This document shows, in pieces, positions 35,953 through 43,825 of a stretch of 46,745 nt of DNA. Source of the DNA: Acidimicrobiales bacterium (GTDB taxonomy: Bacteria; Actinomycetota; Acidimicrobiia; Acidimicrobiales; JAKAVM01). The first letter of the stretch is position 1. Every line of letters starts with the position of its first letter. The translations under genes and the position numbers were made by a program. The stretch covers positions 10,450 through 57,194 of the forward strand of contig DAIDHF010000017.1 in the NCBI GenBank assembly GCA_027452005.1. The letters run 5' to 3'. The notes under the pieces were generated by a model. The model made no database searches, was not told the origin of the DNA, and saw nothing but the letters and a program-made list of their open reading frames with translations.

Positions 35953-36564
35953 ATGCAAGGATTATCACAGTGGCTGATGTTGGTATGTGGGTTGTCAACG
36001 GTTGCGGTGAGACGTAGATCGTTGGCTGTTGGTCTCGCGACCTGTCAGGCTCTTGCTCTGGCAGGGATTGCAATTTACGAAGCCAATACAATAGATGAAT
36101 CAGTTGCTGCAGGGGCCCTTGTTGTGAGGGCGATTGCGTTGGCAGGACTCCTCACTGTCCTCGTGAGTCGAACTCGAGAGACAATTCCAGTGCGTGCCAG
36201 TGTTCCTCCATCAATTCGTTCTGGATTAGCGGTCGGACTTGCCTTGATTTTGATATGGTTGATCCCGGTCGCTAACCACTCAAACTTTGACACCCTTCAG
36301 GTCTCATTTGGACTCATTGCTTTCGGTATGGTGATTATAGCAACACGCCGAGCTACATTATTTCAAATTCTCGGTATTATCTTTATCGAGAACGCGATAG
36401 CACTGGCGGCCTTAGGACACAGTAGCTATTCGTCACTCGTAATTGAACTCGGGGTAACCCTAGATTTAGCTCTTATCGCCATGGTGGCCTCAGTATTTCA
36501 CGATCGAATATTTGCTGAATTTGGAACCGGTGATGTTGCAATGTTAAGTGACCTACGTGACTAA
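35953..36564 (+). CDS. hycP: Membrane subunit HyfE/HycP-like
   Basis: A 203-residue membrane protein with about six helices (LSQWLMLVCGLSTVAVRRRSLAVGL ... AVGLALILIWLIPVA ... LIAFGMVIIATRRATLFQILGIIFIENAIALAAL). The segment GMVIIATRRATLFQILGIIFIENAI resembles HyfE, whose C-terminal half is NuoK-related. ATG 35953 is the earliest start because an in-frame TGA lies just upstream. Its end overlaps hyfF by 17 bases. It belongs to the membrane arm of the complex. Confidence 0.8.
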   Translation: MQGLSQWLMLVCGLSTVAVRRRSLAVGLATCQALALAGIAIYEANTIDESVAAGALVVRAIALAGLLTVLVSRTRETIPVRASVPPSIRSGLAVGLALILIWLIPVANHSNFDTLQVSFGLIAFGMVIIATRRATLFQILGIIFIENAIALAALGHSSYSSLVIELGVTLDLALIAMVASVFHDRIFAEFGTGDVAMLSDLRD

Positions 36565-38020
36565 TTATCTAACTCTCACGTCATTGGTTGTCCTGCTACC
36601 CGTATTTTTGGCGGGTGCCATATGGGTAATCCCTGCCTCGCATACCAGAACAGTCGTGATAGCAGGCGCAGTTGTAAGTGTAGTTGGGGCCTCCTGGTTG
36701 GCTCTAAAGATATTTGAGTCTCGCGGTGTTCACCGAACGGGAGAATGGATCGTTTTCGACCCACTGGCAGGGATACTGGTACTTATAGTTGGAGCATTGG
36801 GCATTACGAGTATTCTATTTTCAGATACTTACTTGAGGGGTCTAACATCTGGGGTAGTTAGTCAGCCTTTTCGAACAAGACTGTTTTACTCTGTACTTCT
36901 TGTGTTTTGGGCCATGCTCTATGCCGTTCCGCTTGCAGGAAATCTAGGGGCGGCCTGGCTCCTAATTGAAGGAACTACGGCTACTTCGGCACTTCTCGTC
37001 GGCTTTAGCGGGAAGCCTAGGGCCTTGGAGGCTGGCTGGAAGTACCTTATCCTAACCTCGGCAGGGATGGGCGTTGCTCTACTTGGCATTGCCCTTCTAG
37101 GAACTAGTTCTCGGATCGGCGGCTTGGGTGGCTTGTCTTGGTCTACCCTGAGTAGGTCTAGTGGTAGCCACCCAGACATGTTAGTTGCCTTTGTATTGGT
37201 CGTGGTAGGCCTTGCGAGCAAGGTTGGATGGGCTCCAGTGCATAACTGGCTGCCGGATGCCCATTCAGAAGCACCGTCTCCGATCTCAGGACTGCTATCG
37301 GGGGCACTTCTTCCATGTGTACTTGCAGTTACCTGGAGAACTACCAAAGCCATGAGCCCTGTTGTTGGAACTTCTCCGGGCCACGAGATTCTAATTGGCT
37401 TTGGCATCCTTTCTCTTGCCATGGCTGTCCCATTTCTCTGGCAACCACTCGCTTGGAAGCGCCTGCTGGCTTACTCAAGCCTAGAGCACATGGGAATTAT
37501 TGCACTAGGTATCGGGTTTGGTGGGCCATTAGCAATCGCTGGGGTAATCGTTCACCTATTTGGTCACGCGATTGCCAAGTCTCTTGGGTTTTATGCTTCA
37601 CAGTCTCTACTCACGCACGACCCACGTTCGGCCAAACACCCGCCTGGCGGTGTCGGGAGAAGTTCTCCAAAGCTTGGCGCTACTCTAGGAATATCTCTAG
37701 CTACTCTCTCTGGGTTTCCACCTCTGCCACTTTTTGTGAGTGAAGTACTAATCTTGGCGGGCGGATTTGAAAATGGTTATTTAGTAGCTTCAATTCTCTC
37801 GGCCTTGCTAATTGCGTTCGGATTCATCGGGCTACTTCAAGCCCTTCTCTCAACTCTGCTCGAAGATCATCATGGCAGTCAAAAATTTCATTACGTTAAG
37901 ACCTCGCCAATTTTTGGTCTCGCAATTCTTGCTACGGTCTTCTTGCTTATCATTAGTTGGGTTGGGCTATATTTGCCCTCAAGCTCTTTCGTGCACCGGC
38001 TTGTCTCAGGAATGGGATAG
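36548..38020 (+). CDS. hycQ: Proton-translocating subunit HyfF/HycQ-like (NuoN/NuoL family)
   Basis: A 490-residue antiporter-like protein with about 14 helices. Seen are LLIEGTTATSALLVGF (Glu of helix 5), VGLASKVGWAPVHNWLPDAHSEAPSPISGLLSGALLPCVLAV (the Lys of helix 7 and the channel helix), LAWKRLLAYSSLEHMGIIALGIG and LFGHAIAKSLGFYASQ. It is shorter than HyfB and corresponds to the HyfF/HycQ type. GTG 36548 or GTG 36557 may start it; both overlap hyfE. With HyfB it gives two antiporter-like subunits, more than HycA-I of E. coli Hyd-3, so stronger ion translocation is plausible. Confidence 0.86.
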   Translation: MTYVTNYLTLTSLVVLLPVFLAGAIWVIPASHTRTVVIAGAVVSVVGASWLALKIFESRGVHRTGEWIVFDPLAGILVLIVGALGITSILFSDTYLRGLTSGVVSQPFRTRLFYSVLLVFWAMLYAVPLAGNLGAAWLLIEGTTATSALLVGFSGKPRALEAGWKYLILTSAGMGVALLGIALLGTSSRIGGLGGLSWSTLSRSSGSHPDMLVAFVLVVVGLASKVGWAPVHNWLPDAHSEAPSPISGLLSGALLPCVLAVTWRTTKAMSPVVGTSPGHEILIGFGILSLAMAVPFLWQPLAWKRLLAYSSLEHMGIIALGIGFGGPLAIAGVIVHLFGHAIAKSLGFYASQSLLTHDPRSAKHPPGGVGRSSPKLGATLGISLATLSGFPPLPLFVSEVLILAGGFENGYLVASILSALLIAFGFIGLLQALLSTLLEDHHGSQKFHYVKTSPIFGLAILATVFLLIISWVGLYLPSSSFVHRLVSGMG

Positions 38021-38043
38021 TCGATTTTGGGAATTCTTTTTTG

Positions 38044-39498
38044 ATGACGAGTACCAGGTTGATTCAATTGAGTTCTTCGAGCTACCGCGACTACCTGAGG
38101 ACATGTCTTGAGGACGGTGGCAAGTTTCTCGGGCTCTATGCCTGTAGGACTGGCATAACCTGTCTTGTTGAAGGAGGCTCTGGAAGTATTTCTGCCCTGT
38201 CGTGTGACACGCCAGATAAAAAGGCACCGTCTATTGTTGATCTGGCCTTTAACGCTAACTGGGACGAACGAGAGGCACATGACTTATATGGAATAGAATT
38301 TGATGGACATCAACCACTTAGACCGCTCGTAAATCACGATTCCAAACTAGATACCTGGACTGTAAGACTTGAAGGAGAAGAACCCTATCAGGTCGCAGTT
38401 GGTCCGATACATGCTGGAATAATTGAGTCTGGACACTTCAGATTTCATGTAGTAGGTGATCGAATCTTGCATCTGGATCCCAGGTTGTTCTATAAGCATA
38501 GAGGGCTCGAAATGGCCGCTGAGAGCAAGCACTTCAAGGAAGCAATCAGCTATGTTGGAAGGGCCTGTATGGCATGTTCAGTTTCCAATACCCTGTCCTA
38601 TGCGCTTGCCTGTGAAGATATTTTAGGACTACAGGCGACCAACGAGCTAAGCCGTACGCGCACATTGTTATTGGAACTTGAACGAATTTGGAATCACCTC
38701 AATGATATTGGTGCTGTCTGTGCGGGAGTAGGTATGGCAGCAGGTAACGCAATATTTGGATATCTGGTTGAACAGGTCCGCAGAATTTGTGAGCAGGTAA
38801 CCGGACATCGATTTATGGCCCGGTCAATTCAAGTGGGTAAAAGTGAGATTGAAGTTGACGGTTCCACGGTAGAGCAAGTTCGTACTAAGTTAGGCGAGAT
38901 TAGAAAGTTGTTTGAAAGTAGCTGGAGGGACTTGGTCTTTAATTCTACATTTCAGGACAGACTAACTGGTGTTGGAATAATATCCCAAGAGAACGCTAAG
39001 TTATATGGAGTGGTTGGTCCGGCCGGAAGGGCATCTGGGCTATCACGAGACAATCGCTCTCGTGACAAATCACTCCTATATCGGGATTTTGAAGTCTCGA
39101 TGTTGAAAGATCCAAGTGGCGACGTAAAGTCGAGATTTGACCAGCGCGAACTCGAATTGAATCAAGCATTTGATATCGTATCCGCGCTGCTTGAGGGGGA
39201 TATTGCGTCCGCAACCTGTGAGGTAAGGCGCGGGCCGAGAACACCTGACGAACAGGACTGTATCGACTCGGATAATTCTGACACTGGTCGTATTGGAGTT
39301 GGATTAGTGGAAGGACCCCGCGGTTCAACACTGTGTGCAGTGGAGCTAGATGGACAGATTATTAAGAGAGTCCATCTTCGGTCGGCATCATTTAATAACT
39401 GGCAGGCACTCGCAAAGTGCACCATTGGTAATCTGTTGCCCGATTTTCCTTTGATCAATAAGAGCTTTGAGCTCTGCTATGCGTGTGTAGACCGCTGA
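38044..39498 (+). CDS. hycE: Group 4 [NiFe]-hydrogenase large subunit, HycE-like
   Basis: About 484 residues. The N-terminal 110 residues are a NuoC-like domain (NANWDEREAHDLYGIEFDGHQPLRPL); a NuoD-like catalytic domain follows (QVAVGPIHAGIIESGHFRFHVVGDRILHLDPRLFYKHRGLE). The two Cys pairs that hold Ni-Fe in hydrogenases are present: Cys175/Cys178 in R-A-C-M-A-C-S and Cys478/Cys481 in L-C-Y-A-C-V-D-R. Flanking residues are diverged: the usual RxCGxC..H reads GRACMACSVSN, with Asn in the His place. The protein ends right after V-D-R, where maturation proteases cut related proteins, so there is no C-terminal extension. ATG 38044 was preferred over TTG 37957, which would overlap hyfF. Confidence 0.86.
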   Translation: MTSTRLIQLSSSSYRDYLRTCLEDGGKFLGLYACRTGITCLVEGGSGSISALSCDTPDKKAPSIVDLAFNANWDEREAHDLYGIEFDGHQPLRPLVNHDSKLDTWTVRLEGEEPYQVAVGPIHAGIIESGHFRFHVVGDRILHLDPRLFYKHRGLEMAAESKHFKEAISYVGRACMACSVSNTLSYALACEDILGLQATNELSRTRTLLLELERIWNHLNDIGAVCAGVGMAAGNAIFGYLVEQVRRICEQVTGHRFMARSIQVGKSEIEVDGSTVEQVRTKLGEIRKLFESSWRDLVFNSTFQDRLTGVGIISQENAKLYGVVGPAGRASGLSRDNRSRDKSLLYRDFEVSMLKDPSGDVKSRFDQRELELNQAFDIVSALLEGDIASATCEVRRGPRTPDEQDCIDSDNSDTGRIGVGLVEGPRGSTLCAVELDGQIIKRVHLRSASFNNWQALAKCTIGNLLPDFPLINKSFELCYACVDR

Positions 39499-39953
39499 TG
39501 ATTATTCTCCTGAATAACCTTCGAAAAATTCGCAAGAGCGAGAATCTAATGAGACCAAGGAAGGTACGGAGTTTAGCGGTACGGCATTGTGATGGCGGTT
39601 CCTGCAACGGGTGTGAACATGAACTATCACTATTATCGAGTCCATGCTACGACTTTCAAAGGTTTGGGTTATCAGTTGTTGCGTCACCCCGACACGCGGA
39701 CGTTCTTGTGGTAACCGGGTCGATTACGGTTGCAATGGTTGATGCAATTCGGAGGGCTTATGGTGCTATGCCAGAGCCAAGAAAGGTAGTAGCTCTTGGT
39801 GCATGTGCGTTGGGCGATGGAGTATTGGGTCAAGACGACAGAATTATCGGTAGGCTTGACGATATTCTACCGGTAGACATGAGAATTGAAGGTTGTCCAC
39901 CTACTCCCGAACAAATCATAAACGGGCTAACCAAGCTACTGGAACAAGCTTAG
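39498..39953 (+). CDS. Hydrogenase small subunit, HycG/NuoB-like [4Fe-4S] protein
   Basis: About 151 residues. Four cysteines for the proximal [4Fe-4S] cluster are present: Cys36 and Cys39 in S-C-N-G-C-E, Cys103 in G-A-C-A and Cys133 in E-G-C-P-P-T-P-E. The CxxC spacing is that of hydrogenase small subunits rather than the CC pair of complex I NuoB. ATG 39498 overlaps the large-subunit stop (TGATG); ATG 39549 is also possible. In M. tuberculosis the equivalent gene (Rv0082) is second in the operon, whereas here it is last. No ferredoxin-type subunit (HyfH/HycF) follows, so the electron donor is not encoded alongside. Confidence 0.88.
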   Translation: MIILLNNLRKIRKSENLMRPRKVRSLAVRHCDGGSCNGCEHELSLLSSPCYDFQRFGLSVVASPRHADVLVVTGSITVAMVDAIRRAYGAMPEPRKVVALGACALGDGVLGQDDRIIGRLDDILPVDMRIEGCPPTPEQIINGLTKLLEQA

Positions 39954-39966
39954 AGGCGGCATCGCT

Positions 39967-40651
39967 TCATAAACCGTTTTTAGAAGAATGATTATAGGTG
40001 AAATGAGTATCTGGACTAGTTGCACTCACGCCAGCCGTATTCGAGACCGTGACTGAAACCTGGCCATATCCAGCTGGAGAAGTTGCAATGATCTCACTGT
40101 CCGAAAGTACAGTGAAGCTGGCAAGGCTTGTCCCAAAATTTACTGCGGTTGCCGACGTGAAGCTGGAGAAGTTTGCCAAGCTCTAAGAGCACGGTTAGAC
40201 CAAGTGAGTTTGCGTCCTGGAAAATAGTCTCCAGTGGTCGCCAATTGAAGGTTCCCGGAGTGGGTTCACTAGAGGACCAACTTGCTCCTATCCTGATAGC
40301 TCGTGCTCCGATTGACGAGGCCATGGTCATAACTTGGCGAACCTTAGCAGGACCGATATCTTGGTCAAACTGGTTGATGTCTATCCCGTAGGTGACCCGT
40401 TGAGAGGTCGTGGTACCGGTCTTCTCCAAGACCGATACGGTGGTTCTGAGATTGGGTGTGCCAGTTCTCTGTGCCCCTTTAGCGCACCCACTGGCAAGCA
40501 AGAACAGCACTAGCCCGGGAGCTACAAAATATCGGCCTTTACCGAGCTTGCTAGGGAAAGCTGGACTCACAGAACTATTGTGAGGTGTTATAAGTGGAAA
40601 ACACCAGGTCACAGGCCTTTCTTGGAAAGAAGTGAGTACGCAACATTGCAA
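39967..40651 (-). pseudogene. Decayed secreted glycosidase with IPT/TIG tail
   Basis: The 5' part (40651 to about 40175) encodes a hydrophobic signal region with a lipobox-like L-A-S-G-C, then YGIDINQFDQDIGPAKVRQVMTMASSIGARAIRIGASWSSSEPTPGTFNWRPLETIFQDANSLGLTVLLELG, the opening strands of a clan GH-A barrel. The frame then breaks: the continuing reading frame gives nonsense to a stop at 40094, while another frame from about 40179 to 39967 reads as a clean IPT/TIG immunoglobulin-like domain (AVNFGTSLASFTVLSDSEIIATSPAGYGQVSVTVSN). The simplest reading is an internal deletion that removed most of the barrel and fused the ends out of frame. It converges with the hydrogenase operon. Confidence 0.75.
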
Positions 40652-40755
40652 TTATAGTGACTATAGTTCAAGTGGTCAAACCCTTGGATGTGCCTTGGCA
40701 TCCGTGACGCGACGGGCCGTTTCCCCGATTACTTGATGGTGTATATTGAGGAGCG

Positions 40756-41538
40756 ATGGCAGGACTTATAGCAGGCGAGTCGATCGCTCTAATCATGCTT
40801 GGGGTCCTCGTGCTCGGGCTTCTTCGAAGTCATGCGGCTGTCCTGAGGAAGCTACACGAACTCGGGCTCGACGTAGGCCAGGACGGGTCACCTAATACTC
40901 GCCCCACAGGGCCAAGTCCTCCGACGCCCCACACAGATGAGTTGATCAACTTGCGAGTTGGTCCGGGCGATGGGCTAAATAGTGCCACTGACATTACCGG
41001 GCGTACCCTTCAAGGAGGGACCCTCGCGATCTCGATGACGAACTCCAAGGGGTTGGCCCTTGTGGCATTTCTCTCGGGGGGTTGTAGCACTTGCCGTGAC
41101 TTCTGGGACAGCTTTCGAGATCCTGGCAAACGAGTCCTTCCTGGAAGTCCAAGGATTGTAATAGTTACCCGGGATGAGTCAACCGAGAGTCCCGGTATTC
41201 TCAGATCACTCGCTCCCGGGGACGTTCAATTGGTCATGTCCAATGCGGCCTGGGAAGAGTACCGAGTCCCGGGTGCCCCGTACTTCGTCATGGTTGACTG
41301 TGCCACGGGCAAGAAACTAGGAGAGGGAACCACCAAGTCTTGGAGCCAGCTCCGTGACCTTATCGTTCAGTCTTTTGTTGACTACGGTGGTGACCGGTTT
41401 GACAATCAAAGTCCCCTTGGACCAAAAGACAGAGAGTCTCGGGCAGACTGGGAGCTTGCTCGCAACGGGATACTCCCGGGGGATCCAAGTCTCTACAACC
41501 CGGCTATTGGGACCTTTCAGGACGCCCGTAATAAATGA
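40756..41538 (+). CDS. mauD: MauD-like membrane-anchored thioredoxin-fold protein
   Basis: A 260-residue protein: an N-terminal membrane helix (residues 5-24), a Pro-rich linker to about residue 65, then a thioredoxin fold whose active site is Cys110-S-T-Cys113 in G-G-C-S-T-C-R-D-F-W, with the cis-Pro in V-P-G-A-P-Y-F-V-M-V-D. The C-terminal 50 residues are a polar extension. MauD-type proteins act outside the membrane to form disulfides in methylamine dehydrogenase light-chain-like targets. ATG 40756 has a good RBS (GAGGAG). It is the first gene of a run of overlapping genes (ATGA overlap with the next), so it should be co-expressed with mauE and the cysteine-rich protein. Confidence 0.78.
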   Translation: MAGLIAGESIALIMLGVLVLGLLRSHAAVLRKLHELGLDVGQDGSPNTRPTGPSPPTPHTDELINLRVGPGDGLNSATDITGRTLQGGTLAISMTNSKGLALVAFLSGGCSTCRDFWDSFRDPGKRVLPGSPRIVIVTRDESTESPGILRSLAPGDVQLVMSNAAWEEYRVPGAPYFVMVDCATGKKLGEGTTKSWSQLRDLIVQSFVDYGGDRFDNQSPLGPKDRESRADWELARNGILPGDPSLYNPAIGTFQDARNK

Positions 41539-42002
41539 CCGCTCTATTGAGTGCGCACGAGATCGAGGTACTACTCCCGGCTGGCTGGGAGGGTGAGATA
41601 TATAGACGACCTGGCGGTAATGGGTCGACCAGTTTCCCGGTTATGCATCTAACCAATTTCCCTCTTCCTGCTGTTAGGGGAGATTTTGGAAGTGGAGTGG
41701 TAGAGTTGATGGAACCATCTAGCGTGTTTATCTCGCTCTTTGAGTACGGACCGCAGTCAGTTGGGAAAGCGCTCTTTTCTAGAAACTCGTTCCCAAGGGC
41801 GGTCACGGGAGAGGATTTCCATCCGAATCGGCTTCACAGGATTATCTCCGGCCAACTAGGGTTCCAGAGATTCCTTGAGGAGTCGGCCCGGGCGTTTTGT
41901 CTGTACATCGTAGTTGGGGGTCGGGCTAAGTTCGGGGGCCTTTTGGGAGAGATCAATCGTGTGTTGCCTTCGATTTCAATTGCTACCACGAGGCCAGTGT
42001 AG
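41535..42002 (+). CDS. Conserved hypothetical protein of the mau-like cluster
   Basis: A 155-residue soluble protein with one Cys (AFCLYIVVGG) and no membrane segment. It opens with S-A-H-E-I-E-V-L-L-P-A-G-W-E-G-E-I-Y-R-R and has a FPLPAVRGDFGSGVVELM stretch and LFEYGPQSVGKALF. I do not recognise a named family; similar small proteins are remembered beside MauE/MauA-like genes of actinobacteria. Its start overlaps mauD by 4 bases and its stop overlaps mauE by one base, so it belongs to the same translational unit. No function can be assigned. Confidence 0.72.
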   Translation: MTALLSAHEIEVLLPAGWEGEIYRRPGGNGSTSFPVMHLTNFPLPAVRGDFGSGVVELMEPSSVFISLFEYGPQSVGKALFSRNSFPRAVTGEDFHPNRLHRIISGQLGFQRFLEESARAFCLYIVVGGRAKFGGLLGEINRVLPSISIATTRPV

Positions 42003-42532
42003 TGAACCTGGGAACGGTTGAACTTGCCGGAGCCATGCTTGTAATCTTTGCCGGTATCGCCAAGACTATTGATCCAGGAGCGCTGGCCAATGGACTTGCG
42101 TTATCTGGAATTGCAGTGAAACCATTCCTGGTAAGGGTTGGCTCGATGATTGAAGGGCTAGTGGGATTGTTGGTCTTGATGACTAGGTGGCCACTTATGG
42201 GTCTAGTACTTGGGGCATCGTATGTGGGATTTTCGCTTTTTGTATTTCTGGCCCTGGTTCGCAAGCTCCCGGTCTCCTCGTGTGGGTGCTTTGGAGAGCC
42301 CGATACCAGGCCAACTTGGCTTCATGTGCTACTAAATCTGGTATTTGCTGGTGCGTGCTTTGGAGAAAGCGTGACACGGCTTTCTTTGGGTGAGTCTTGG
42401 GGACATTACCGCGTCGGTTTCCCGGGTGTACTCACGACACTCGTGGCCCTAGCCGTTGCCTTTTTCGGGTACCTGATCATGTCCCAGTTGCCCAGACTAA
42501 ATTCAGTAATGGCCGAAACTAGATCGTACTAA
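42002..42532 (+). CDS. mauE: MauE/DoxX-family redox-associated membrane protein
   Basis: A 176-residue protein with four to five membrane helices. The diagnostic stretch is V-S-S-C-G-C-F-G-E-P-D-T-R-P-T-W-L-H-V-L-L-N-L, broken at a CGCFG motif, near residue 100, as in MauE, the membrane partner of MauD in disulfide formation for methylamine dehydrogenase-like proteins. A further Cys is in GACFGES. The N-terminal GIAKTIDPGALANGLA resembles the DoxX-like K/P-x-x-A-F pattern. GTG 42002 overlaps the preceding stop (TAGTG). The gene order MauD-hypothetical-MauE-target matches a redox export module. Confidence 0.85.
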   Translation: MNLGTVELAGAMLVIFAGIAKTIDPGALANGLALSGIAVKPFLVRVGSMIEGLVGLLVLMTRWPLMGLVLGASYVGFSLFVFLALVRKLPVSSCGCFGEPDTRPTWLHVLLNLVFAGACFGESVTRLSLGESWGHYRVGFPGVLTTLVALAVAFFGYLIMSQLPRLNSVMAETRSY

Positions 42533-42533
42533 C

Positions 42534-42567
42534 GTGACTTCTCTCACGGCTAAAGCCGCCAGTCCCC
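42534..42567 (+). repeat. Hairpin repeat copy 1, IS200/IS605-end-like
   Basis: Begins GTGACTTCT and contains the hairpin CGGCT-AA-AGCCG, then a C-run. It lies between mauE and the cysteine-rich gene, directly upstream of that gene's RBS. A second, diverged copy in the same orientation is at 46540-46574. The layout resembles subterminal hairpins of IS200/IS605 elements or their derived miniature elements; that is inference, and no transposase is present. Confidence 0.5.
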
Positions 42568-42580
42568 TCGGGGAGTTTTG

Positions 42581-43819
42581 ATGGGCAAGCTCTCAGTTGA
42601 CACCTTGTCGAATCGGGCTATCGTCAAGATGTTCCCGGGTTCATCCAGGAGGAGCTTTCTTACCCGGGCGGCCATGGTCGGTACGGCTCTCGTAGTAGCT
42701 CCAAAGGAGTACGTCCTAAGGCCACTTTCAGCCATGGAGGCTATCTGTGGATGTGCGAACACAAACTGTCCATGTGGAGCTCCGTGTTGTAACGGGTTTA
42801 CATACTTTTGTTGCTCGATAAATGATGGTCTAAACGTGTGCCCGTCGGGAACTTTTATTGGCGGGTGGTGGAAGGCCGACGGGTCGACGTACTGCTCAGG
42901 CCCTAGGTACTACATGGACTGCAACGCGTATTGCTCATGCCAGACGGTAAACTACGAGAACTTTTGCGATCCCTCTTGTGACGGGCTCACGTGTGAGTGT
43001 GCCCTGGGGAGCTGTGCGAACATGGCCGTGGGCTGTAACCAGTTCAGATACGGCCAATGCCATCAGGAGATAGCGATATCTGGGCGGATCTTGTGTCGGG
43101 TAATCACCTGTGTCCCTCCCTGGGAGATTGACGGGACCTGTACACAGACCTTGGCGGTTGATGACTCGACGGCCGAACACAACGCGCCATGTCTAGAGCA
43201 AGTCCCCCCCGGGGTTGCCATTAGTTCAACACCTACCGGAAAGGGATATTGGCTGGTGGACTCGGGAGGTAACGTGCAAGGATTTGGAGATGCCACTAAC
43301 TACGGGGGTGGAACAGGATATCTTTCTGGGGAGCCCGTGGTGGCAATGAGTTCAACTCTCGACGGGCACGGCTATTTGTTACTTGGGCAGTCTGGATCAC
43401 TGTTTTCCTACGGGAATGCGCCACACCTGAATCTCCCGCATCCTCTCGCCTTGCAAGATTCGGCGGTGTCAATTGTCGCGTGGCCTGGTGGGAATGGGTA
43501 CTACGTGGCCACTGAACTCGGGGAAATCTACACCCTTGGTGGTGCCCCCTACTACGGGGGGGCCTCAAACTTGCACCTAGAGGCCCCAATAGTATCCATG
43601 GCGGCTACCCCCCAGGGGACCGGGTACTGGCTGGTAGGAGCTGACGGTGGGGTGTTTTGTTTCGGGGACGCCAACTTTTATGGGTCCACCGGGGGCTTGG
43701 ACCTAGAGGCCCCGATCATCGGCTTTGCTAGTGATCCGGCCGGTTTTGGGTACTGGCTGGGCGGTCAAGACGGTGGAGTGTTCACGTTTGGCTATCTAGA
43801 TTTTTACGGATCGAGGTAA
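42581..43819 (+). CDS. Tat-exported cysteine-rich protein, MADH light-chain-like, fused to beta-rich repeats
   Basis: About 412 residues. A twin-arginine signal (S-S-R23-R24-S-F-L-T) and hydrophobic stretch precede a domain of about 150 residues with 24 cysteines (CGCANTNCPCGAPCC ... CPSGTFIGGWW ... YCSGPRYYMDCNAYCSC). Its pattern resembles the methylamine dehydrogenase light chain. Trp96/Trp97 align with one partner of the tryptophan tryptophylquinone cofactor, but the second Trp position seems to read V-G-C-N, so the quinone may not form. From about residue 200 come five repeats of roughly 40 residues ending in GYWLV..DGGVF.FGDA.FYG, probably a beta-propeller-like ligand-binding unit. ATG 42581 has GGGGAG upstream. 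No heavy-chain gene is nearby. Confidence 0.8.
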   Translation: MGKLSVDTLSNRAIVKMFPGSSRRSFLTRAAMVGTALVVAPKEYVLRPLSAMEAICGCANTNCPCGAPCCNGFTYFCCSINDGLNVCPSGTFIGGWWKADGSTYCSGPRYYMDCNAYCSCQTVNYENFCDPSCDGLTCECALGSCANMAVGCNQFRYGQCHQEIAISGRILCRVITCVPPWEIDGTCTQTLAVDDSTAEHNAPCLEQVPPGVAISSTPTGKGYWLVDSGGNVQGFGDATNYGGGTGYLSGEPVVAMSSTLDGHGYLLLGQSGSLFSYGNAPHLNLPHPLALQDSAVSIVAWPGGNGYYVATELGEIYTLGGAPYYGGASNLHLEAPIVSMAATPQGTGYWLVGADGGVFCFGDANFYGSTGGLDLEAPIIGFASDPAGFGYWLGGQDGGVFTFGYLDFYGSR

Positions 43820-43825
43820 TTTGTC

